This document shows, in pieces, positions 16,052-25,031 of a stretch of DNA of 64,000 nt (its first letter is position 1; each line of letters begins with the position of its first letter). The position numbers and the translations under genes were made by a program. Under the pieces are notes generated by a model that was not told where the DNA came from, did no database searches, and was given only the letters and a program-made list of their open reading frames with translations. Source of the DNA: an uncultured Clostridia bacterium (GTDB lineage Bacteria > Bacillota > Clostridia > Peptostreptococcales > Anaerovoracaceae); NCBI GenBank assembly GCA_934278925.1, contig CAKQWJ010000008.1:1-64000 (forward strand), in the 5' to 3' direction.

Positions 16052-16088
16052 AAAAATCTCTGCCCGGATTCTGCACCGGACAGAGATT
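16052..16088 (-). terminator. Terminator of the two-component operon
   Basis: On the minus strand AATCTCTGTCCGG pairs with CCGGGCAGAGATT (one mismatch), followed by TTTTA. A TATAAT lies just beyond it and may start ansA transcription, but its -35 box is weak. Confidence 0.8.
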
Positions 16089-16107
16089 AAAATATTATCC
16101 ATGAGTT

Positions 16108-17583
16108 TTATTTTTTGTCGCCGGATTCCGTCGGTTTTTTCACCGTATCCATTTCGAACCAGAAGTCACTGCCCTGGCCGACCTTGCTTTTTACCCCGTA
16201 ATTGGCATTGTGGAGTACCAGAATACCTTTGACGATGGAAAGCCCCAGACCGGATCCTTCAATGGTTCGGTTCCGGTTGGCGCTGGTGCGGTAATACCGT
16301 TCCCATACGTGGGACAGCTCGTCGGAGGCGATGCCTTCGCCGTGGTCGATAACATCCACCCGGACCTTTTTGCCGATTCGCTTGACGTCCACGTTCACCA
16401 CCCGGTCTTCGCCGCAATACTTAATGGCATTGGAGACGAAGTTGGACAGGACCTGTTTGATTTTCTCCTTGTCGCCGTAGACATAGGCCGCCTTGCATTT
16501 GTTCAGGCGGATGTGATATCCGTCCTGCTCGTTCAGCACTTTGTAGGTGGCCACGATTTCCTCCGTTACTGCCACCAGGTCGAAGATTTCCTTATCCAGC
16601 TCCAGATTGTTGGATTGAATCTTGGAGGCGGAGAGCATGTCGGATACCAGCTTGTTCAGCCGATCCGCTTCGGTGATGATGACCTTCAGGTGCTCCTTCC
16701 GCTTCTCCGGATTGTCGCCGGAGATGTCGTTGATCATTTCCGCGTAGGATTTAATCATGGTGAGCGGAGTTTTCAGATCGTGGGACACATTGGCAATCAA
16801 ATCCCGTTGGTAGAAGTCCGTCTTCTGCATTTCGTAGGAAGCGGTATTCAAGGTTCTGGCCAATTCGTTGGTCTCCGTGAACATGCCGCCGTTGAATTTC
16901 ACGTTGTAGTTGCCGTGAGAAAGTTCCATGGCCGACTTGGTGATGTCCTTAATCGGTCGTGACAGCCGCCGGGCGATGAACAGCGCCAGCAGGGCGGCCA
17001 CAATCAGAGCGATGAAGCTGATGTATTTCAGCTGCAGCCGAAGGATGTAAATGGTGGATTTTACCGGGTACAGGGGAGCCACAATGAACAGGATATTGTT
17101 GCTGGGTGTGTCCCCGATGTAGGTGGCATAAATCAGTTTCCGGCTGTCCTTCTTCGTATCGTTGGCCACCAGGGAAACGGAATTCTTATTGCTTTTCTCC
17201 AAGCGGGCCCGCGCCGTGGATGTTTCGTAATCGTAGGCGATGGAAGAAGGCCGGAAGTACGAACCGTTATCAAAGACGCTGGTGCCGTCCGGGGTATCCA
17301 CCCGGATGAAAATATCACTGGATGCAGAGGCGTTGAGTGCCAGATTCTTGAACTGCCCGTCGTCCTGCAGAAACTCATTCTTCAGAAGTGCAGCGGTGTG
17401 CTCCGTTTCCTGAACCTTCATCTGCTCGAAATAATGAGTCATGAAGAAACTCTGGAGCGACCAAATCAGCATAATCAATACGGCTGCAAAAGTGAAGAAG
17501 TACAGCAGCATGACGGTTCGGATGCTGTTAAGATCGAACTTACTCTGCGGATTCTTTTCCTTTCTTGCTGTCGTCGTACTCAA
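16108..17583 (-). CDS. Sensor histidine kinase with HAMP domain
   Basis: Membrane-bound kinase of 491 residues. Transmembrane segment 1 is at about 24-48, an extracytoplasmic sensor region at about 50-180, segment 2 at about 186-206, and HAMP at about 207-258. The dimerisation domain has the phospho-acceptor His268 in NVSHDLKTPL, and the catalytic ATPase domain has the N box (LSNFVSNAIKY), DHGEGI and GSGLGLSIVKGIL. The start is a TTG at 17583 inside the regulator gene, giving a 44-nt overlap. The sensor domain shows no named fold; cell-envelope stress kinases of the WalK/PhoR group look similar. The partner is the upstream OmpR-type regulator. Confidence 0.93.
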   Translation of the reverse strand: MSTTTARKEKNPQSKFDLNSIRTVMLLYFFTFAAVLIMLIWSLQSFFMTHYFEQMKVQETEHTAALLKNEFLQDDGQFKNLALNASASSDIFIRVDTPDGTSVFDNGSYFRPSSIAYDYETSTARARLEKSNKNSVSLVANDTKKDSRKLIYATYIGDTPSNNILFIVAPLYPVKSTIYILRLQLKYISFIALIVAALLALFIARRLSRPIKDITKSAMELSHGNYNVKFNGGMFTETNELARTLNTASYEMQKTDFYQRDLIANVSHDLKTPLTMIKSYAEMINDISGDNPEKRKEHLKVIITEADRLNKLVSDMLSASKIQSNNLELDKEIFDLVAVTEEIVATYKVLNEQDGYHIRLNKCKAAYVYGDKEKIKQVLSNFVSNAIKYCGEDRVVNVDVKRIGKKVRVDVIDHGEGIASDELSHVWERYYRTSANRNRTIEGSGLGLSIVKGILVLHNANYGVKSKVGQGSDFWFEMDTVKKPTESGDKK

Positions 17584-18244
17584 ATTTGTATCCTACTCCT
17601 CTCAACGTTACAATGAAATTCCGATACGGTCCCAGGTTGTTCCGCAGGTTCTTGATATGGGTATCGATGGTGCGGTCGTCTCCAAAGAAGTCGTATCCCC
17701 AGATGTCGGAAAGAAGCTTGTCTCTGGACAATGCGATGTTCTTGTTCTGAATCAGATAGAAGAGAAGGTCGTATTCCTTCGGGGTCAGGTTGACCCGTTC
17801 GCCGTCTACGGTAATGGTGCGGGCGGCAAAGTTTACTTCCAGTCCGTCGAACTTCATTACCTGGGCGCTGTTGTTCTCGGAACCGCTCTTCCGCTGCAGT
17901 ACCGCATTCACCCGGGCCATCAGTTCCTTCGGGCTGAATGGCTTGACCACATAATCGTCGATGCCCAGCTCGAAGCCGAACAGCTTGTCGTATTCTTCCC
18001 CTCTGGCGGAGAGCATGATTACCGGGATGTCCTTGATCTTCTTGATTTCCTTCACGGAGCTGAATCCATCCAGCTTCGGCATCATCACATCCATGATAAT
18101 CAAATCGTAATCATTGAGCTTGCAAAGACCGATGGCACTCATGCCGTCGGCGGCTTCGGTCACCTCATAGCCGCTGAATTCAGCGTATTCTTTGATGACC
18201 TCACGGATCTTATCTTCGTCGTCCACTACGAGTAATTTCTTCAT
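17540..18244 (-). CDS. OmpR-family response regulator
   Basis: A 234-residue transcription factor. The receiver domain has the acidic pair Asp8-Asp9, phospho-acceptor Asp52 (IIMDVMMP), Thr/Ser switch LSARGE and Lys in VKPFSPKEL. The C-terminal winged helix shows VNLTPKEYDLLFYLIQN, LLSDIWGYDFFGDDRTIDTHIKNLRNNL and VRGVGYKF-like residues (LRGVGYKFEY). An AAAGGAG site precedes the ATG. A TATAAT upstream on the minus strand is probably its -10 box, with a weak -35. It is divergent from carD and co-transcribed with the kinase. Target genes cannot be inferred. Confidence 0.95.
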   Translation of the reverse strand: MKKLLVVDDEDKIREVIKEYAEFSGYEVTEAADGMSAIGLCKLNDYDLIIMDVMMPKLDGFSSVKEIKKIKDIPVIMLSARGEEYDKLFGFELGIDDYVVKPFSPKELMARVNAVLQRKSGSENNSAQVMKFDGLEVNFAARTITVDGERVNLTPKEYDLLFYLIQNKNIALSRDKLLSDIWGYDFFGDDRTIDTHIKNLRNNLGPYRNFIVTLRGVGYKFEYDDSKKGKESAE

Positions 18245-18420
18245 TCAAGTTTCTCCTTTCAGTATTCCGGCAGTCCCTTTTATTAGAAGAGCTTGCACCA
18301 TTGAAAAACTGTAAAGATTATATCACAGAAATGTGAAAGATGATAGAATAACAACTGATAAGCATATGTTTCCCCGTCCCGAAAAGTGCCGCTTTCGGCA
18401 ATAAAAAGCGAGAAATGCAG

Positions 18421-18491
18421 TTGACATATATACAGCATGATGGTAAAATAATAAATTTTTACTTGCAAATAATTTTGCCTCGGGATATAAT
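18421..18491 (+). promoter_or_regulatory. Tandem promoters of the carD operon
   Basis: P1: TTGACA (18421-18426), 17 nt, TAAAAT (18444-18449). P2: TTGCAA (18463-18468), 17 nt, TATAAT (18486-18491). Both have ideal spacing and face carD, about 30-70 nt away. Confidence 0.8.
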
Positions 18492-18520
18492 AACAGTGTG
18501 TCAAAAAAAGGAGAGGCGAT

Positions 18521-18994
18521 ATGTTTCAGGTTGGCGAGAAAATAGCATATCCGATGTACGGAGCCGGAACGATTACAGATATTGTCGAAAAAGAAGTGCT
18601 GGGCGAAATTCATAAATATTACGATGTGAACCTGCCGCACAGCAAGATGACGGTCCTGATTCCGGTGGAAAGTTCTGCGCGGGTTGGCGTGCGCAAAATT
18701 ATTACTGCGGAAGATTTTCCGGCAGTTTTTAAGCTGCTGGGCGAAGAGGCGGAAGCGATGCCGGCAAATTGGAATCGTCGATACCGCTTGAATATGGATC
18801 GGCTGAAAACCGGAGAAATCGAGGAGGTCGCTTCGGTTGTTCGAAATTTAGTGCGAAGCGATCGAAAGAAGGCCCTCTCCACCGGAGAGAAAAAGCTCCT
18901 GGGCACAGCAAAGCAGATTCTGGAAAGCGAGCTGATGCTGGCGGGAAATTATACAATGGAAGAAGCAGATGAACTGGTCGAATCCCACATATAA
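18521..18994 (+). CDS. carD: CarD/CdnL-family transcription factor
   Basis: A 157-residue RNA polymerase-binding protein. The N-terminal Tudor-like RNAP-interaction domain (FQVGEKIAYPMYGAGTITDI, then KYYDVNLPHSKMTVLIPV) is followed by a helical C-terminal domain with a basic LNMDRLKTGEIEEVASVVRNLVRSDR stretch. CarD proteins bind the beta subunit and steady open complexes, affecting rRNA and growth-linked promoters. It has two tandem promoters and an AGGAG site and is followed by a weak hairpin, then ispDF. A carD next to ispD is a common clostridial and actinobacterial arrangement. Confidence 0.93.
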   Translation: MFQVGEKIAYPMYGAGTITDIVEKEVLGEIHKYYDVNLPHSKMTVLIPVESSARVGVRKIITAEDFPAVFKLLGEEAEAMPANWNRRYRLNMDRLKTGEIEEVASVVRNLVRSDRKKALSTGEKKLLGTAKQILESELMLAGNYTMEEADELVESHI

Positions 18995-19010
18995 CCGAGA
19001 ACGGTATATG

Positions 19011-19030
19011 GCCGGAAACGACCGGTTTTT
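19011..19030 (+). terminator. Weak terminator-like hairpin after carD
   Basis: GCCGG, a six-base loop, CCGGT and five T. The stem is short, so read-through into ispDF is likely. Confidence 0.4.
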
Positions 19031-19072
19031 ATATATGAATACTTTTAGAAGAATACCTTGAGGGAGAAAACG

Positions 19073-20266
19073 ATGAACATTGGAATCGTAGTTGCGGCGG
19101 GAAAAGGAACCCGCATGAATGCGGAGGTGCCGAAGCAGATGCTGCCGTATCGGGACAGCACCGTGTTGGAGTGCGCCGCGCGGCCGTTTGCGGAACATCC
19201 GGATATCGACGAAATCGTCATCGTCACGCCGGCGGATGGCGCAAATGCGGATTTTTACCTAAAAACAGCCCGCGCCCTGCAGGAGGTTTCCGGCAAGGAG
19301 GTGCGGCTGACGAAGGGCGGAAAGGAACGGGGAGACTCCGTCCGGGCCGGTTTGGATATGTGCGGAAATATTTGCAGAGAGAAAGGAATTTCGGAAAATT
19401 CCGTGAAGGTGCTGATTCATGACGGTGCTCGAGCGGACCTGACGACCGGAATCATTGACCGAAACTTAAAGGGTCTGGATCGGTGGAATGCAGTATGTAC
19501 TGCGGTTCCGTCGGTAGATTCCATGCGGATTATTCCGGATTCCGGCTTGAACTCGTTATTTATTTATCCTATAATGGACAGTAAAGTTATTGAGAGAAGG
19601 CGCATGTTTTGCGTTCAGACTCCTCAGAGCTTTCGGCTGGATGTGATTCGCCGGGCCTACGATGTCGCGGGACAGAAGGGATATTCCGGTACCGATGATG
19701 CATCCGTCGCGGAATTGGCGGGCATCTCCGTGGCCCTTGTGGAGGGAGAGTACGCCAACCGAAAAATAACGACCAAAGAGGACATTTCTATGGAAATCAG
19801 AACAGGAAACGGTTACGATGTACACCGCCTTGTCCCGGACAGAAGCCTGATATTGTGCGGGACCCCGGTCCCCAGCAAATTGGGACTTCTGGGACATTCC
19901 GATGCGGATGTGGCAACGCACGCATTGATGGATGCCTTGCTGGGAGCTGCGGGAAAAGGAGATATTGGGAAATATTTCCCGGATACCGATGAGAAATATC
20001 GGGGAGCGGACAGCATAGAGCTGCTCCGGGAGGTAATCCGGATTATCGGCGACTACCGGGTTGTCAACGCAGATGTGACAATTATTTGCGAGAAGCCGAA
20101 GCTGGCGCCTCATATAGAAACCATGAAAGAGAATCTCGCCCGGGCGATGAATGTTTCCGGGGGACAGGTGAATGTAAAAGCAACCACCACGGAGAAGCTG
20201 GGTTTTACGGGACGAGAAGAAGGTATTGCGGCGATAGCGAGCTGCACGATTGAAGGGAGACAATAG
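19073..20266 (+). CDS. ispDF: Bifunctional IspD-IspF
   Basis: A 397-residue fusion of two MEP-pathway enzymes. Residues 1 to about 235 are IspD, methylerythritol phosphate cytidylyltransferase, with the nucleotide loop VVAAGKGTRMN, HDGARA and the closing RKITTKEDI. Residues about 240-397 are IspF, methylerythritol cyclodiphosphate synthase, with the metal site GYDVH and GHSDADVATHALMDALLGA, DIGKYFPDTD and the C-terminal TTEKLGFTGREEGIA. The steps are not consecutive, since IspE acts between them; the kinase is encoded at 2.4-3.3 kb. Start: ATG at 19073 after AGGGAG; an in-frame TTG at 19058 is the first base region of that site and less likely. proS follows after 2 nt. Confidence 0.95.
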   Translation: MNIGIVVAAGKGTRMNAEVPKQMLPYRDSTVLECAARPFAEHPDIDEIVIVTPADGANADFYLKTARALQEVSGKEVRLTKGGKERGDSVRAGLDMCGNICREKGISENSVKVLIHDGARADLTTGIIDRNLKGLDRWNAVCTAVPSVDSMRIIPDSGLNSLFIYPIMDSKVIERRRMFCVQTPQSFRLDVIRRAYDVAGQKGYSGTDDASVAELAGISVALVEGEYANRKITTKEDISMEIRTGNGYDVHRLVPDRSLILCGTPVPSKLGLLGHSDADVATHALMDALLGAAGKGDIGKYFPDTDEKYRGADSIELLREVIRIIGDYRVVNADVTIICEKPKLAPHIETMKENLARAMNVSGGQVNVKATTTEKLGFTGREEGIAAIASCTIEGRQ

Positions 20267-20268
20267 AA

Positions 20269-22008
20269 ATGAAACTATCCAAGAGACATCTGAAGACATT
20301 GAGAGAAGCACCGAAGGAAGCGGAACTGGTCAGCCATCAGCTGCTGATCCGGGCGAACCTGGTTCGCAAGGTAGCAGCGGGAATCTATGAGTTCATGCCG
20401 CTGGGATACCGTTCCTTGCGGAAGGTAGAGAATATCGTTCGGGAGGAGCTGGACCGCATCGGCGACCAGGAAATCCTGATGCCGGGACCGAACCCGGCCG
20501 AGCTGTGGAAGGAATCCGGCAGATGGTATGCATACGGACCGGAGCTGTGGAGAATCAAGGACAGAAACGGAAGAGACTTCTGCCTCGGACCGACGCATGA
20601 GGAGACCGTAACGGATATCGCGCGGAACGAATTCTCTTCTTACAGAGAACTTCCGCAGACTTTGTACCAGATTCAGTGGAAGTACAGAGACGAAGCTCGT
20701 CCAAGATACGGACTGCTGCGTTCCAGAGAATTCCTGATGAGCGACGGATATTCCTTCGACAGAGATGAGGCGGGAATGGATGTCAGCTACATGAACGAGT
20801 ACGGTGCCTACGAGAGAATCTTCACTCGCTGCGGACTGGACTACAGAATTGTAGAAGCGGACAACGGCCCGATTGGCGGAAGCCGTTCTCACGAATTCTC
20901 CGCACTGTCTAACGTGGGAGAGAGTGAACTGGCACACTGCCCGGAATGCGGATATGCGGCAACGCTGGAGAGAGCGGAATGCGTAGACGATGAACCGGTT
21001 CAGGAAGAGATGGAAGAACTGAAGAGCGTATATACTCCGGGAACCAAAACCATCGAGGACGTATGCAATTACCTCCATATGGATGTAAAGAAGTCCATCA
21101 AGGCGCTGATGTTCGTTACCTACGACGATGAGCTGAATCCGGCAGAGTACGTATGCGCCTTCGTTCGCGGTGACCGGGAAGTGAACATGATTAAGCTGGT
21201 CAATGCGCTGGGAATTCCGGAACACTACATCGAATTCGCCAACGAGGACGAAATGGGTGCAACCACCGGATGTGTCGGCGGATTCACCGGCCCGGTAGGA
21301 CTCCAGAACTGCAAGATCGTAGTGGACAGCGAGCTGGTGGGAACCGTGAACATGTGTGCCGGTGCGAACCAAGAAGACCACCACATGACCGGCGTATGCT
21401 ACGGAAGAGATTACAAGGGCGATATCGTAACGGATATCAAGGTTCTGAAAGAAGGAGAACGCTGCCCGAAGTGCGGAAAGCCAATCATCGAGCACAGCAG
21501 AGGCATCGAGGTTGGACAGATCTTCAAGCTGGGAACCAAGTACTCCGAATCCATGAAGGCGTTCTATAAGGATGAAAACGGCAACGACTGCGTATACCAG
21601 ATGGGCTGCTACGGCATCGGCATCACCCGTACCCTGCAGGCAATCATCGAGCAGCACAACGATGAAAACGGCATTATCTGGCCGATTTCCGTTGCGCCGT
21701 ATCACGTAATGATTACCGTAATCAATCCGCAGGATGAGACTCAGATGAACCTGGCCAACAAGATTGAGGAAGAGCTGGAGAAGGCCGGTGTAGAAGTTCT
21801 GTGCGATGACAGAGACGAGAGACCGGGCGTGAAATTCAAGGATGCGGATCTGCTTGGAATGCCGATTCGGATTACCGTCGGAAAGAAAGCCGGCGAGGGT
21901 ATTGTGGAATATAAGCTGAGAAGAGAAGGGGAGATGGTTCTGAAGTCTGCAGAGGATGCGACGAAGGATGCTATCGACCTGGTAAATGCGGAGAGATTTG
22001 GACTGTAA
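20269..22008 (+). CDS. proS: Prolyl-tRNA synthetase, bacterial type
   Basis: Charges tRNA-Pro. The 579-residue class II synthetase has the core N-terminal domain (GYRSLRKVENIVREELD, LGPTHEETVTDIARNE, QIQWKYRDEARPRYGLLRSREFLM). An INS editing domain is inserted from about residue 225 to 395, carrying CPECG and CPKCG pairs, followed by the rest of the catalytic core (GCYGIGITRTLQAI) and the anticodon domain. A full-length INS domain implies hydrolysis of mischarged Ala-tRNA-Pro. No T-box leader is visible; the gene starts two bases after ispDF and probably shares its transcript. Confidence 0.97.
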   Translation: MKLSKRHLKTLREAPKEAELVSHQLLIRANLVRKVAAGIYEFMPLGYRSLRKVENIVREELDRIGDQEILMPGPNPAELWKESGRWYAYGPELWRIKDRNGRDFCLGPTHEETVTDIARNEFSSYRELPQTLYQIQWKYRDEARPRYGLLRSREFLMSDGYSFDRDEAGMDVSYMNEYGAYERIFTRCGLDYRIVEADNGPIGGSRSHEFSALSNVGESELAHCPECGYAATLERAECVDDEPVQEEMEELKSVYTPGTKTIEDVCNYLHMDVKKSIKALMFVTYDDELNPAEYVCAFVRGDREVNMIKLVNALGIPEHYIEFANEDEMGATTGCVGGFTGPVGLQNCKIVVDSELVGTVNMCAGANQEDHHMTGVCYGRDYKGDIVTDIKVLKEGERCPKCGKPIIEHSRGIEVGQIFKLGTKYSESMKAFYKDENGNDCVYQMGCYGIGITRTLQAIIEQHNDENGIIWPISVAPYHVMITVINPQDETQMNLANKIEEELEKAGVEVLCDDRDERPGVKFKDADLLGMPIRITVGKKAGEGIVEYKLRREGEMVLKSAEDATKDAIDLVNAERFGL

Positions 22009-22010
22009 TT

Positions 22011-22556
22011 GTGTTAGAACTTTTTATAACATTTTTTAAACTGGGGTTATTTACGATTGGCGGCGGTGTGGCGATGATACCGATTCTGCAGAACATCGCC
22101 GTCAACGAAAAGAAGTGGTTCACGGCGGAAGAAGCACTGGATGTCATATCCGTCTGCCAGAGCCTTCCCGGTGTAATTGCAATTAACATGGCAACATACG
22201 TGGGATTCAAGCGAAAGGGTTTGCTTGGATCCCTTGTTTCGACTGTGGGGGTTGTGCTTCCTTCCTTCGTCGTGATTATTTTGGTGGCCAAAGGCCTGTC
22301 TGCCTTCGGAGACAATCCCTATGTGATGGGTGCGCTGGGCGGCCTTCGGGCAGCCGCCATGGGACTGGTATTGATTGCGGTATACTCCATTGCCAAGGGC
22401 GTTATCAGGGATTGGTTTTCCGGGATTTCCTCTTTGGTGGGGATTCTGCTGATTGAATTTACGAATATGAGCGTGGTGCTGATTGTGCTCCTGTTTCTGA
22501 TGGCCGGAATTCTTCGGTCGCTTTGGAACGCCCGCCGGGAAGGAGGACTGAAATGA
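22011..22556 (+). CDS. Chromate transporter-type membrane protein, N-terminal half
   Basis: A 181-residue CHR-family protein, one half of a split ChrA-type transporter. It has the family motif GLFTIGGGVAMIPIL near the N-terminus, QSLPGVIAINMATYVG and several hydrophobic segments (about five or six membrane spans). The GTG start at 22011 comes three bases after proS and lacks a strong ribosome-binding site. Its stop overlaps the next gene (ATGA). Two short CHR proteins in tandem usually form a heterodimer. Chromate is the named substrate of the family, but in Clostridia the physiological anion is uncertain. Confidence 0.88.
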   Translation: MLELFITFFKLGLFTIGGGVAMIPILQNIAVNEKKWFTAEEALDVISVCQSLPGVIAINMATYVGFKRKGLLGSLVSTVGVVLPSFVVIILVAKGLSAFGDNPYVMGALGGLRAAAMGLVLIAVYSIAKGVIRDWFSGISSLVGILLIEFTNMSVVLIVLLFLMAGILRSLWNARREGGLK

Positions 22557-23131
22557 TTTTCGCAAAACTGTTCTGGGCATTCTTCAAGATCGGTGCCGTG
22601 GGGTTCGGCGGCGGCATGGCCATCGTGGGCATGATTTACGATACCATCCGGGGGTTTGTGTCCATGACCCCGTCTCAATATGCGGACATCGTGGCAATTG
22701 CGCAGGTCACTCCGGGACCGGTGGCGGTGAACACGGCCACCTATGTAGGGTATCAAACGGCAGGGATACTGGGATCTCTCGTGGCCACATTGGGTGTTGC
22801 CACTCCTGCTTTTATCCTGGTGGCCATCGTCGCCGGCATGATCGATCGGTACAAGCAGAGCCGAATCGTCCAAGGGGCGTTGGAAGGAATTCGCCCTGCG
22901 ACGGTGGGCATGATTTTCACCGCGGCCCTTACCATCTGTCGGCCGGCCATCGAAGCGGAACATCCTTTGGGCGGGAGCATCGTCGCCCTTTCCGGAATTT
23001 TGCCGGGACACATTGACGGGATTGCCATCCTGATGTGCGCCGCTACCGTTCTGCTGATCAAGAAGTTCCATGTAAACGCAATGTACGTATTACTGATTAT
23101 GGGATGCATTGGCGCTGTAGTTGGTGTATAA
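22553..23131 (+). CDS. Chromate transporter-type membrane protein, second half
   Basis: A 192-residue partner of the preceding gene, with the matching CHR motif KIGAVGFGGGMAIVGMI, AQVTPGPVAVNTATYVGYQTAG and again five or six predicted membrane spans. The ATG at 22553 overlaps the preceding stop and follows AAGGAGG, so translation is coupled. The two halves are related to each other, as expected for an ancient duplication with opposite topology. Substrate as uncertain as for its partner. Confidence 0.88.
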   Translation: MIFAKLFWAFFKIGAVGFGGGMAIVGMIYDTIRGFVSMTPSQYADIVAIAQVTPGPVAVNTATYVGYQTAGILGSLVATLGVATPAFILVAIVAGMIDRYKQSRIVQGALEGIRPATVGMIFTAALTICRPAIEAEHPLGGSIVALSGILPGHIDGIAILMCAATVLLIKKFHVNAMYVLLIMGCIGAVVGV

Positions 23132-23232
23132 TCTACTGGACTGGACTTTTGCATCGGGTGATGAAGAGCGCCCGAAATTGTTTTTAACCGAATGGAAACC
23201 GCCGGAGAGATCTGACGGGGAAAGGGGAACCG

Positions 23233-24636
23233 ATGAAGATATACAATACCATGACCGGCTGCAAGGAAGAATTCGTACCGCTGGAAGAGGGAAAGGTTCG
23301 GATTTACGTCTGCGGCCCGACCGTGTACAATTTCTTCCATATTGGAAATGCCAGACCTTTCGTGGTGTTCGATACATTGCGCCGGTATTTTAAATACAGA
23401 GGATATGATGTGAAGTTCGTGCAGAATTTCACCGATGTGGATGACAAGATCATTCGCCGGGCCAAGGAAGAGGGCATCACCGCTCCGGAGGTATCCGAGA
23501 AGTACATAAAAGAATACTTCGAAGATGCCAAGGCGCTGAACGTGATTCCGGCGGACGTGCACCCGAAGGTGTCCGAGCATATCCCGGAAATTATTGATTT
23601 CATTCAGACGCTGATTGATAAGGGCTATGCCTATGAGGCGGACGGAGATGTGTACTACAGTACCCGGAAGTTCAAGGATTACGGAAAGCTGTCCGGACAG
23701 AATATCGATGACCTGGAGTCCGGTGCTCGGATTGCCGTGGGCGAGGTGAAGAAGGATCCGCTGGATTTCGCACTGTGGAAGGCGCAGAAGGAGCCGGATG
23801 AAATTGCCTGGGATTCCCCGTGGGGAAAAGGCCGTCCGGGCTGGCATATCGAGTGCTCCACCATGGCGAAGAAGCATTTGGGGGATACCATCGATATCCA
23901 CGGCGGCGGACAGGATCTGCAGTTCCCGCATCACGAGAACGAAATTGCGCAATCCGAGGCTTGCAACGGCGTGCCGTTCGCAAAGTATTGGATGCATAAC
24001 GGCTATATCACCGTGGACGGCGTGAAGATGTCCAAATCCCTGAACAACTTCTTTACGGTTCGGGATATCCGGAAGGAATTTACCGGTGACTTCATTCGGT
24101 TCTTCCTGCTGTCGGGACACTATCGGAGCCCGATTAATTTCAGCGATACGGAAATGAACAGCGTAAAGCAGGGCTACGACAGAATCGTAACGGCGGTTGA
24201 GACGCTGGAGTTCCTGAAGAAGAACGGTACGGATGAGATGTCCGCTTCGGAAAAAGAAACTTTGGAGAAGCTGAGCGGTTATTACAAAGAAGAATTTATC
24301 GCTGCGCTGGATGACGACCTGAATACGGCACTGGCAATTTCTGTTATCTTTGAAATGGTAACCGCCGTGAACCAGGCAGTACACGAAAGCGGTTCGAAGG
24401 AATTTGCGGAAGAAGCGCTGAAGCAGATTCACGAGCTGACCGATGTCCTGGGAATTCTGCAGGATGCGGAAGAGGATGTCATCGGTGAGGATATTCAGGC
24501 GCTGGTGGAAGAACGACAGCAGGCGCGGAAAGAGAAGAATTGGGCCAGAGCGGATGAAATCCGGGATATGCTGGCGGAGAAAGGATATACGCTGAAGGAT
24601 ACACCTCAAGGGGTGCAGATTATCAGAAACAACTAG
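23233..24636 (+). CDS. cysS: Cysteinyl-tRNA synthetase
   Basis: A 467-residue class I synthetase charging tRNA-Cys. The zinc-site Cys27 sits in VCGPTVYN, followed by the HIGN version of the HIGH motif (36-39). ECSTMAKKHLG and HHENEIAQSEA supply the other zinc ligands, and VKMSKSLNN is the KMSKS loop. An anticodon-binding helical domain follows (ARADEIRDMLAEKGYTLKDTPQG). Start ATG follows GGGGAA. It precedes mrnC by two bases, the classical Firmicute order cysS-mrnC-(rlmB). No T-box was recognised upstream. Confidence 0.97.
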   Translation: MKIYNTMTGCKEEFVPLEEGKVRIYVCGPTVYNFFHIGNARPFVVFDTLRRYFKYRGYDVKFVQNFTDVDDKIIRRAKEEGITAPEVSEKYIKEYFEDAKALNVIPADVHPKVSEHIPEIIDFIQTLIDKGYAYEADGDVYYSTRKFKDYGKLSGQNIDDLESGARIAVGEVKKDPLDFALWKAQKEPDEIAWDSPWGKGRPGWHIECSTMAKKHLGDTIDIHGGGQDLQFPHHENEIAQSEACNGVPFAKYWMHNGYITVDGVKMSKSLNNFFTVRDIRKEFTGDFIRFFLLSGHYRSPINFSDTEMNSVKQGYDRIVTAVETLEFLKKNGTDEMSASEKETLEKLSGYYKEEFIAALDDDLNTALAISVIFEMVTAVNQAVHESGSKEFAEEALKQIHELTDVLGILQDAEEDVIGEDIQALVEERQQARKEKNWARADEIRDMLAEKGYTLKDTPQGVQIIRNN

Positions 24637-24638
24637 GA

Positions 24639-25028
24639 ATGGATCAGGAAATACAGAACATTAACACGACAACCCTGGCGTACATGGGGGATGCGGTGTA
24701 CGAGGTGCGCGTCCGGGAGATGCTGATTGAGCACGATCCTCACGATGTGGGAAAGCTCCACAAGATGGCGGTTCGCTACGTTTCGGCGGAAGGTCAGGCG
24801 AAAGCCATGCGGAAGCTGGTGAACGGATTTCTGACGGAGGATGAAATCCGCCTCTACAAGAGAGCTCGAAATCATCGGACGCTGTCCCGGTCCAAGAATA
24901 CGGACCCTCGCACCTACAAGGTGGCCACCGGTTTCGAAGCCTTGATCGGATATCTCTTTCTGGCAGAGGAATCGGATCGGCTGGACGAAGTCATCGAGGA
25001 AGCCATCCGGATTATAGAAGAGGAGTAA
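24639..25028 (+). CDS. mrnC: Mini-ribonuclease III
   Basis: A 129-residue stand-alone RNase III catalytic domain without a double-stranded RNA-binding domain. It dimerises and matures the ends of 23S rRNA in Firmicutes. Catalytic motif features are TLAYMGDAVYEVRVRE at the N-terminus (acidic metal ligands), RARNHRT and KVATGFEALIGYLFL. It sits in the conserved slot directly behind cysS and three bases ahead of thyA. Confidence 0.94.
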   Translation: MDQEIQNINTTTLAYMGDAVYEVRVREMLIEHDPHDVGKLHKMAVRYVSAEGQAKAMRKLVNGFLTEDEIRLYKRARNHRTLSRSKNTDPRTYKVATGFEALIGYLFLAEESDRLDEVIEEAIRIIEEE

Positions 25029-25031
25029 CAT

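Noticed and set aside
23121..23232. Short frame between the CHR transporter and cysS
   Set aside because: It continues out of frame into cysS, lacks a ribosome-binding site and has no recognisable protein features.
23132..23232. T-box leader before cysS (and before proS)
   Set aside because: The gaps are too short and lack the T-box core and terminator; both genes appear to be read from upstream transcripts.
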